The notes below the pieces were generated by a model. The model made no database searches. It worked only from the letters and a program-made list of their open reading frames with translations, and was not told the origin of the DNA. 64,000 nt of DNA from Unio delphinus (taxonomy: Eukaryota; Mollusca; Bivalvia; Unionida; Unionidae). Of this stretch, positions 55,571-64,000 are shown piece by piece. Within the stretch, counting starts at the first letter, position 1, and each line of letters starts with the position of its first letter. The stretch covers positions 603,001 to 667,000 of the forward strand of contig JAQISU010000119.1 of the NCBI GenBank assembly GCA_029339505.1, written 5' to 3'. Made by a program: the position numbers and the translations under genes.

Positions 55571-55716
55571 CTAACACTAACCTCTTAATGCTGAATGCCA
55601 AGTGAGATAGCATTTAGTACCATTTTTGTTAAGTCTTTAGTATGACTTGGCCAGGGCTCGAACCCATGACCTCTTGCTACAGAGGTAGACACTCTAACCA
55701 CTAGGCCACCGGAGCA
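55571..55716 (-). mobile_element. Second tRNA-derived SINE family (tRNA head)
   Basis: The complement of 55640-55712 contains TGGCCTAGTGGTTAGAG (A box) and GGTTCGAGCCC (B box), followed by a non-tRNA body (complement of GCTGAATGCCAAGTGAGATA). A free-standing tRNA gene is excluded because the body continues and the acceptor-stem pairing is poor. Confidence 0.65.
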
Positions 55717-55718
55717 AT

Positions 55719-55797
55719 TCACCACCGACCCACGAGAAACTACTGGCAAGCTTTCTCACATACCCACATTGGCCGGATCTGAGACTCAAACTGCGTT
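55719..55797 (-). mobile_element. Fragment of the first SINE family
   Basis: CACCGACCCACGAGAAACTA, CTGGCAAGCTTTCTCACATA and GGATCTGAGACTC match the middle of the copies at 54413 and 63190. Directly abuts the second SINE family, so this is either a nested insertion or a composite. Confidence 0.7.
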
Positions 55798-56624
55798 GGT
55801 CTCATTATAGTGTGAATGCTTTGCATTATAAATAGGTAAGTTTCGCTCTGGTACATTGAGTTATCTTTTACTGTATTGAAACAATCTTAGTAGTGTTGTA
55901 TATAACTGTTGGAAAATAGTTTTCTGTGCTTTCTGGGGAAAAATATGTCATGTTAATGAGAGGTGATAAACTTCCAAAATTATCTTTATTATGGATCCGA
56001 TATGTTCCTTCCATGATAGATTATTATTTACAGAAATGTCATATATGCCATGGACTTGTATTTAGGTAAATTTTGGTAAGTTTGGTAGAATCAAAACTAT
56101 TGTTCAGAGTCTGATTTGTGAATTAACATTACCTTTTGCAGTTTTCCAGATGTTGGTGTCAGATAAGACTGCAATCCTTACTTATAGCATGAATGCTATT
56201 CTTTCTGAAACATACTTTCAAGAGTTATCACCTAATCTCATCTAATCTACTCTCATAGCTTTTAATGAGTTATCACCCAATTACATCTAGTCCCATTACT
56301 TTCTTAGCATCAGTTTTTGTGATAAAGAATTGGAAAAGTTCTTTGATATTGTTGAGATGAAACCAGCAAAATTATTTCAAATCAATGGTTAACTTTTTTA
56401 TAATGTTCATGGGGTGAAATAATCATTGAAAATACGTACATGTCATCATTGTCATTGCCAAAAGTGTTATTTTGCCACAAGTAGTGGAATTTTTTGTTTT
56501 CATTTTTGTGTTTTTCCCCCCAGTGAGTTTATTGAAAACTTTACAACTTTACAAATAAGAGTCTGAATTATTCTTTTTTGATTTCAAGCTTTTATTGGTA
56601 TTAAGATGTTTTAGCGTATTTAAC
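55798..56624. other. Non-coding, nothing recognised
   Basis: AT-rich. No gene or repeat that I can name. Confidence 0.5.
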
Positions 56625-59075
56625 CCATTTTATCCTGAATACGACTACAGTCGTAATATCTCATTCTATCCTGAATATGCCTGTGGTCATAGTATCTCAT
56701 TCTATCCTGAATACACCTGTGGTCATAGTATCTCATTCTATCCTGAATATGCCTGTGGTCGTAGTATCTCATTCTATCCTGAATACGCCTGTGGTCATAG
56801 TATCTCATTCTATCCTGAATACGCCTGTGGTCGTAGTATTTCATTCTTATCCTGAATACGCCTGTGGTCGTAATATCTCAATCTATCCTGAATATGCCTG
56901 TTTTTCGTAGTATCACATTCTATCCTGAATACGACTACAGTTGTAGTTTCTCATTCTATCCTGAATACACCTGTGGTTATAGTATCTCATTCTATCCTGA
57001 ATACGCCTGTGGTCATAGTATCTCATTCTATCCTGAATACGCCTGTGGTCATATTATCTCATTCTATCCTGAATACACCTGTGGTCATTAATATCTCATT
57101 CTATCCTGAATATGCCTGTGGTCATTAATATCTCATTCTATCCTGAATACGCCTGTGGTCATAGTATCTCATTCTATCCTGAATATGCCTTTGGTCATAA
57201 TATCTCATTCTATCCTGAATACGCCTGTGGTCATAGTATCTCATTCTATCCTGAATACGCCTGTTGTCATAGTATCTCATTCTATCCTGAATATGCCTGT
57301 TGTCATTAATATCTCATTCTATCCTGAATACGCCTGTGGTCATTAATATCTCATTCTATCCTGAATACGCCTGTGGTCATAGTATCTCATTCTATCCTGA
57401 ATACGCCTGTTGTCATAGTATCTCATTCTATCCTGAATACGCCTGTGGTCATAGTATCTTATTCTATCCTGAATACGCCTCTTGTCATAGTATCTCATTC
57501 TATCCTGAATACGCCTGTGGTCATAGTATCTCATTCTATCCTGAATACACCTGTGGTTGTAGTATCTCATTCTATCCTGAATACGCCTGTGGTCATAGTA
57601 TCTCATTCTATCCTGAATATGCCTGTGGTCGTAGTATCTCATTCTATCCTGAATGTGCCTGTGGTCATAGTATCTCATTCTATCCTGAATACGCCTGTGG
57701 TCATAATATATCATTCTATCCTGAATACGCCTGTGGTCATTAATATCTCATTCTATCCTGAATATGCCTGTGGTCATAGTATCTCATTCTATCCTGAATA
57801 CGCCAGTGGTCATAGTATCTCATTTTATCCTGCATACGCCTGTGGTCATTAATATCTCATTCTATCCTGAATATGCCTGTGGTCATTAATATCTCATTCT
57901 ATCCTGAATACGCCTGTGGTCATAGTATCTCATTCTATCCTGAATGCGCCTGTTGTCATAGTATCTCATTCTATCCTGAATATGCCTTTGGTCATAATAT
58001 CTCATTCTATCCTGAATACGCCTGTGGTCATAGTATCTCATTCTATCCTGAATACGCCTTTGGTCATAGTATCTCATTCTATCCAGAAGACACCTGTGGT
58101 TGTAGTATCTCATTCTATCCTGAACACACATATTTTCATAGTATCTCATTCTATCCTGAATACGTCTTAGGTCGTATTATCTCATTCTATCCTGAATACG
58201 CCTGTGGTCATAGTATCTCATTCTATCCTGAATATGCCTGTGGTCATAGTATCTCATTCTATCCTGAATATTTCTGTGGTCATAGTATCTCATTCTATCC
58301 TGAATACGCCTGTGGTCATAGTATCTCATTCTATCCTGAATACGCCTGTGGTCATAGTATCTCATTCTATCCTGAAGACACCTGTGGTTGTAGTATCTCA
58401 TTCTATCCTGAATACGCCTGTGGTCATAGTATCTCATTCTATCCTGAATATGCCTGTGGTCGTAGTATCTCATTCTATCCTGAATGTGCCTGTGGTCATA
58501 GTATCTCATTCTATCCTGAATACGCCTGTGGTCATAATATATCATTCTATCCTGAATACGCCTGTGGTCATTAATATCTCATTCTATCCTGAATATGCCT
58601 GTGGTCATAGTATCTCATTCTATCCTGAATACGCCAGTGGTCATAGTATCTCATTTTATCCTGCATACGCCTGTGGTCATTAATATCTCATTCTATCCTG
58701 AATATGCCTGTGGTCATTAATATCTCATTCTATCCTGAATACGCCTGTGGTCATAGTATCTCATTCTATCCTGAATGCGCCTGTTGTCATAGTATCTCAT
58801 TCTATCCTGAATATGCCTTTGGTCATAATATCTCATTCTATCCTGAATACGCCTGTGGTCATAGTATCTCATTCTATCCTGAATACGCCTTTGGTCATAG
58901 TATCTCATTCTATCCAGAAGACACCTGTGGTTGTAGTATCTCATTCTATCCTGAACACACATTTTTTCATAGTATCTCATTCTATCCTGAATACGTCTTA
59001 GGTCGTATTATCTCATTCTATCCTGAATACGACTGCAGTCATCATATCCCATTCTATCCTGAATATGTCATATAA
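56625..59075. repeat. 36-bp satellite array, about 68 copies, with an 831-bp higher-order duplication
   Basis: Unit: TCATTCTATCCTGAATACGC then CTGTGGTCATAGTATC. Substitution variants (GTAGTATC, TAATATC, CTTTGGTC, GAAGACACC) mark units; the order over about 57547-58160 repeats almost exactly at 58378-58991, an offset of 831 bp. The unit is a multiple of three and lacks stops in three frames, so ORFs of up to 233 codons (SFYPEYACGHSI repeats) appear on + and RYYDHRRIQDRM on -; I treat these as incidental. Confidence 0.95.
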
Positions 59076-59818
59076 TGTAATATTCAGTTTGATTTTAAGT
59101 CTGATTTTAAAAGAAATAATTGGTTTCTGCTAGAAGCCATATATAGAGAAATAACACTTATTAGCTTGCAGTCAAAATAAATTCAAAATCATTTAGCTTG
59201 TCTTCAAGATTCATATTTCACCAATACAAGAACGTAGGTATGGATGTTTACTGAACAAAAAAAAATTCATTGAGACATTACCATTACATAACAACTATCT
59301 AAAATAAAATAAACCATGACATATAATGTGGACAACTTACAGTCTTGGTATATTGAGGTATATTAGAATTAAATGATTATCTGCAGTTTACATCTTGGTA
59401 CATTCTGTTTTATAATGCATTCTTAGTTGATAATCCTGTTCACAAACAACCCTAAAGATATAACAAAAGAAACTGCTTTTTTTTTTAAAGGTCACTACTT
59501 TTTTATGTTTCATTTAAGAGGATAAAGTGAATTGTCCATTATGGTATTCAATTTATGAGTTTTCATTCCTTAAAAGGAATATTTTAAAAAATTTATTAAC
59601 AAATGATAATATTATGTATGAAAATTATTGTCATATTTTTTATGTTAATTATCAGAATTGTAATCTGTTAAGTGTTATTTGCCCAGGAGAATACTACAAA
59701 TAAAACAATGATTAATTGTATTATCTGATTTGTTACCTTTTGTCTACTTGCTATATTAATATTAATGTTATGATTGAAAAAATCAATGTGCAAATATTTA
59801 TAATTATTATTTTATAAA

Positions 59819-59820
<2 letters not shown>
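59076..59820. other. Spacer between arrays
   Basis: AT-rich, no gene recognised. Confidence 0.5.

Positions 59821-59902
<82 letters not shown>
59821..59902. repeat. (CT)n microsatellite
   Basis: CT run with one TTC interruption. Confidence 0.95.
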
Positions 59903-59906
<4 letters not shown>

Positions 59907-59954
59907 AGCGATTTTTAGTATGTTTATTTGTGCTACTGGATGGTTGCAGTTTTC

Positions 59955-60976
59955 AATCAGTTTTTATCCAAAGATGTGGGCTGTTGCAATCAGATTTTAT
60001 TCAATGATGTGGGGTGTTGCAATCAGTTTTTATCCATTGATGTCGGGTGTTGCAATCAGTTTTTATCCAATAATGTGGGGTGTTGCAATCAGATTTTATT
60101 CAATGATGTGGGGTGTTGCAATCAGTTTTTATCCATTGATGTCGGGTGTTGCAATCAGTTTTTATCCAATGATGTGGGGTGTTGCAATCAGATTTTATTC
60201 AATGATGTGGGGTGTTGCAATCAGTTTTTATCCATTGATGTCGGGTGTTGCAATCAGTTTTTATCCAATGATTTGGGGTGTTGCAATCAGTTTTTATCCA
60301 ATGATGTGGGGTGTTGCAATCAGATTTTATTCAATGATGTGGGGTGTTGCAATCAGTTTTTATCCATTGATGTGGGGTGTTGCAATCAGATTTTATTCAA
60401 TGATGTGGGGTGTTGCAATCAGTTTTTATCCATTGATGTCGGGTGTTGCAATCAGTTTTTATCCAATGATGTGGGATGTTGCAATTCATTTTTATCCTAT
60501 GATGTGGGGTGTTGCAATCAGTTTTTATCCAGTGATGTGGGGTGTTGCAATCAGTTTTTATCCATTGATGTCAGGTGTTGCAATCAGTTTTTATCCAATG
60601 ATTTGGGGTGTTGCAATCAGTTTTTATCCAATGATTTGGGGTGTTGCAATCCATTTTTATCCTATGATGTGGGGTGTTGCAATCAGTTTTTATCCAGTGA
60701 TATGGGGTGTTGCAATCAGTTTTTATCCATTGATGTCGGGTGTTGCAATCAGTTTTTATCCAATGATTTGGGATGTTGCAATCAGTTTTTATCCAATGAT
60801 GTGGGGTGTTGCAATCCATTTTTATCCTATGATGTGGGGTGTTGCAATCAGTTTTTATCCAGTGATGTGGGGTGTTGCAATCAGTTTTTATCCAGTGATG
60901 TGGGGTGTTGCAATCAGTTTTTATCTAATAATGTGGGGTGTTGCAATCAGTTTTATCCATTGATGTGGGGTGTTGC
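59955..60976. repeat. 33-bp satellite array, about 31 copies, open in two + frames
   Basis: Unit: GTGTTGCAATCAGTTTTTAT then CCAATGATGTGGG. Variants (CCATTGATGTC, AGATTTTATTCAATG, CCATTTTTATCCTATG) recur in fixed order, indicating blocks of 3-6 units. Two overlapping + frames stay open for about 350 codons (SFYPMMWGVAI and NQFLSNDVGCC repeats). Both being open is expected of a 33-bp unit without stops; no promoter, splice site or codon bias supports a protein. Confidence 0.9.
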
Positions 60977-61892
60977 AACAAGATAACCGGTGTGGATTTC
61001 GGATTTACAACAGAACATTTTTGGTGGACATACAAATTCAGTGTTTAATGATGAATGACTTGAATGAGAAAAGAAGTATGATTAATACATGTGTGTATAA
61101 GATCTGAATATTGGACACATTACCATAATCTAAACGAACCTAATAATACAATAAATGAAAATACAAATAAATGACCTTACACATTACAAGGACAAGGGTT
61201 AATGATTCACAGTAATTTCACACTGAGAAAATAATGATGTGTTTTACAAACGATTCACAGTAATTTCACACTGAGAAAATAATGATATATTTTACTCAAA
61301 TAGTGAATAAAATATGTGGTACTTTACTCGTATTCACTCAAATAGTAAAATGATGAAAATCAAGGGACAGAAAATATCTTTACAATCCCAAAACACTGGA
61401 TATTACAAAAAAACAAAAATTAGTTCATAGCTAATTAATTGATTACATGTATGTAGTTCAACACTCCATCACCAGAACACCAATGGCTACCAGTCACACT
61501 AATCAGTCAGGCAGTCAGTATTCCAGGTAGTAGCTGATGACCATTCAATTTCTTGGTCAATCGAGCAATCCAGCACCCACCAATCAGTTGGCCATCAGTG
61601 CTCGCTCACATGTTACTTGACCAACAATACTGTTTACTCAGCTCTATGGTTGCTATGGTTCAGCTTTACAGCTTCTATCACGTTGACGTGGATCAGCTCT
61701 ACAGCTGTGACTCCAAGCACTCAAATCAGGTCTACACCATGAGCACTCTGGTCACTCTGGTCAGCTGAAAAATACATCTATCACTGTGTACTATGCATGA
61801 CTTGGGTATATATGATAAAATGTAATGATGTTATATACGGTAAGCTATACAGATTACATTATTGGCACAAAAATTACAAAACAATGTACAGG

Positions 61893-61895
<3 letters not shown>
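60977..61895. other. Non-coding, short duplication
   Basis: A 48-bp tandem duplication (GATTCACAGTAATTTCACAC) lies at about 61204-61296. The 71-codon ORF at 61553 has no recognised domain. Confidence 0.5.

Positions 61896-61943
<48 letters not shown>
61896..61943. repeat. (AT)n microsatellite
   Basis: Alternating AT run abutting the small inverted-repeat element at 61947. Confidence 0.95.
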
Positions 61944-61946
<3 letters not shown>

Positions 61947-61947
<1 letters not shown>

Positions 61948-62096
61948 AAACCTATCTTGAGAGACCACCTGTTTTGAGCTAATAGAATCTCAATGCACAT
62001 ATTTATTCATTATATAGTGTTATAATCTGTTGTGAGAGACCACCTGTCTAGATAGATCATAATTTTTACAGAAGGGGTGGTCTTTCAAGACAGGTT
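61947..62096. mobile_element. Small MITE-like inverted-repeat element
   Basis: AACCTATCTTGAGAGACCAC at the left is inversely matched by GTGGTCTTTCAAGACAGGTT at the right (three mismatches in 20). An internal GTTGTGAGAGACCACCTGTC copy suggests a partly duplicated end. It lies between an AT and a TG run. Length about 150 bp, no coding capacity. Confidence 0.7.
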
Positions 62097-62099
62097 CTT

Positions 62100-62128
62100 C
62101 TGTGTGTGTGTGTGTGCGTGTGTGTGTA
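62100..62128. repeat. (TG)n microsatellite
   Basis: Short TG run with one C; another (AT)n lies at 62290-62314. Confidence 0.9.
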
Positions 62129-63175
62129 TACAGTACACAGAAAGTATAACAAGTACATAATGGATTTTACTTTTGAAATAAAAATAATGATTTGATTTAT
62201 TGATTGTGATTGCTGTGTTACTTGAAATCCTTCTTTTGCACTGACCCAAGATCCAGAAACAACTTGGCAATTAGGTGCGCTAGAGATGAATATATATATA
62301 TATATATATATATAGTTAGATACCTTGATTGGGAATGATATTATAGTTGGGGTAGGCTGTTTATTGTACTTAGAACCTCTTTTTAAATTGCTTGTAGAAT
62401 GTTTGGAGTCTTTCTGAAACAATAGAGGTACCTTCAATAACAATTCTTACATACACCATAATCCATATCAGAATGGTAATTACCAGACTTGTATAAAGGA
62501 ATTTAAATATACATTCAGATCTGTTGCAATTTGTGGAAACTGAATTCATCATAATGTTCACATTTGTATGTGTTATACGAATGAATCATGTAGTTGCCAT
62601 TTGATTTCATGAAGAGATTGTTGATTAACCTTTAGGTACATGAAGATTTGCTTCATACATTTTTTAACTTTTATGGGATATCAAAAACTTATCATGTGAT
62701 GTCTGTCATCGAATCCATTGGCACAAGTTTGTTATTCTACTCCTACCAAACTGTTTACATATGTCTTCACCAGAAGCTTTGCTCACATATTTGTCAAAAG
62801 GTCTCGTTGGTCTTAAATGAAAATGATGACATCCATTATGGCCACCACAGCAGTCAATTTGACAACATTTTCATTTTTATTCCATCTGAATGGATGGTCA
62901 TGTCAACATGGAATTCTCTCTCAGATTTCTTATGATGTCTAGTTCGTCCTTATTAAACTTGGTGCCAATTTGATATCAGAATGGTAACCATGGCAGCCAT
63001 CTAGAAATCTTTTTATCGCTACTCATCCTAAAGGGAAAGCCATATTTGGATTTTAATAGATGATTTCTTCTAATGTCTAGTTGATCCAGTGTTAAAAATA
63101 TTCTGATTAGACGTTGAATATGGCTACTACAGCTTGTGGTTTTCCCTAGAATTTTTATGTCTTAAGTCTCATTGG
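62129..63175. repeat. Non-coding with dispersed mollusc-type repeat segments
   Basis: From about 62810 the sequence repeats phrases such as GACATCCATTATGGCCACCA, TTCTTATGATGTCTAG and TGGCAGCCATCTAGAAATCT with variants, as at 41080-41374 and 63570-63620. Typical of an old interspersed repeat. No gene is supported. Confidence 0.5.
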
Positions 63176-63189
63176 TCCAAGATGAAGTT

Positions 63190-63437
63190 TGTTTTGTTTT
63201 TGTGGTTTAACGCCATTTTTCAGTACAATATAGGGTATACATGGCGGCCAGTATTAATGGTGGAGGAAGAACCCAGACAACCCCCAGAAAGAACCACTGA
63301 CCCACGGGAAGCTACTGGCAAGCTTTCTCACATAACTTCATTTGCCGAATCTTAGACTCGAACACACGCAGACAGAGCTGAGATGGCAGTGGTCCGTAAT
63401 GGACAGCACTTTAGACCACTCGGCCACTCGGGGCCCC
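63190..63437 (-). mobile_element. tRNA-derived SINE, full length, 14-bp target duplication
   Basis: Minus orientation. The head complement ends CACTCGGCCACTCGGGGCCC, giving an A box TGGCCGAGTGG, and AGACTCGAAC complements the B box. The tail complement is TTTGTTTTGTTTTTG. TCCAAGATGAAGTT flanks it at 63176-63189 and 63438-63451. This is the best full-length copy in the window together with 10795-11053. Confidence 0.9.
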
Positions 63438-63451
63438 TCCAAGATGAAGTT

Positions 63452-64000
63452 GGTGCTGATCTAAAATTCAATGCAGCCAGTATTTAAGGTGTCTTGAAAA
63501 TCTTGTTATAGCTATTACTAATGAATATTGGCACGTGTTTTCTCCAGAAGATGACCTTCAATGAAAATGGTGTCACTATGACATCCAGTATGGCCACTAT
63601 AGAAGCCATCTTGAAAATCTTGTTTATACTCCTGAACAGATTTTGAATTGGATATAAATATGACCAAAACACATCCTTCAAGAGATGGTGAATACATGAT
63701 GTACACTGGACAACCAAATTTTGAATTGGATATGAATAGGACCAGAGCACAGGCATATTCAGACATCACATCTAATGTGTTGCGCAAATAGAGCTATCAA
63801 GAAGATAAATAGCTATGTAACAGATGCATCAACAAGACTTCATTCACTGATAGGCAATATCTTTATTTTATAAAAAACAGAATAACATTTTTAAATAATT
63901 TGATTAATGATTGCAATTATAAGAGATTAAAGTTGTTTATTTTATTGTGGTATAAACTTACCAACTTACACAGCTAACAAAACACCTTCAGGTGTTATTT
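63452..64000. other. Non-coding, nothing recognised beyond repeat phrases
   Basis: Contains more dispersed-repeat phrases (GTATGGCCACTATAGAAGCC; CATCTTGAAAATCTTG). The TTTTGAATTGGATAT(A/G)AATA phrase occurs twice (63645 and 63718). No gene. Confidence 0.5.

Noticed and set aside
55640..55712. Possible tRNA gene (A and B boxes on the minus strand)
   Set aside because: Continues into a non-tRNA body and lacks convincing stem pairing; better explained as a SINE head.
56595..59075. Long ORFs with 12-residue repeats (SFYPEYACGHSI) on the + strand and matching ORFs on the - strand
   Set aside because: The 36-bp unit is a multiple of three and has no stop in several frames, so ORFs appear on both strands automatically; variant units break every frame at intervals.

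Overview
The window looks like intronic and intergenic DNA of a marine invertebrate, most likely a bivalve mollusc. It is AT-rich and spliced. It carries tRNA-derived SINEs, CR1/L2-like LINE fragments, microsatellites and many long tandem arrays. The mollusc assignment is inference from the Ig-like exon type and repeat types I recall; no ribosomal or mitochondrial marker is present.

Host gene. Three exons on the + strand, all bounded by phase-1 introns, make a consistent partial model: an Ig-like domain (3159-3455), a 9-codon Thr/Ser stalk exon (8102-8128), and a terminal exon (33840-34252) with a Thr/Ser-rich stalk, one transmembrane helix and a basic cytoplasmic tail. The 5' exons lie outside the window. 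A second set of Ser/Thr-rich exons (about 43.8-45.9 kb, decayed, and 47848-48189, intact) suggests a duplicated neighbour.

Polinton/Maverick. The 25.7-kb intron between the second and third exons contains a 14.87-kb Polinton (17951-32820). It has 240-bp terminal inverted repeats starting AGCAGCAGGG and a TGTAC/TTGTAC target duplication. It encodes a packaging ATPase, a zinc ribbon next to a parvovirus-type phospholipase A2-like domain, a DD35E integrase, a family-B DNA polymerase that continues into a superfamily-1 helicase, an HNH/NUMOD endonuclease, a major capsid protein, an adenain-like protease, a minor capsid (penton-like) protein and about eight small virion or unknown proteins. Integrase, ATPase and protease frames are intact. 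The polymerase-helicase, PLA2, HNH, two small virion genes, major capsid, PX-like and minor capsid genes carry frameshifts or stops, so this copy is probably a fossil. Several frameshifts sit at homopolymers and could be assembly errors. A 1-kb stretch inside it (24907-25925) is a non-coding array of perfect stem-loops around an AT-rich minisatellite. The Polinton appears to have landed inside an older transposon (17138-33064).

Other mobile DNA. A broken multi-domain transposase-like gene lies at 14.3-16.0 kb, antisense LINE fragments at 11.5-13.4 kb, a sense LINE 3' end at 46.5-47.1 kb, a hAT-like element at 44123-45839, and four or five SINE copies, three with clean target duplications.

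Satellite-rich right half. From 34.9 to 61.0 kb there are seven long arrays (units of 22, 69, 37, 32, 48, 36 and 33 bp), some nested or with higher-order duplication. Long ORFs in the 48-, 36- and 33-bp arrays arise because the unit is a multiple of 3, and I do not call them genes.
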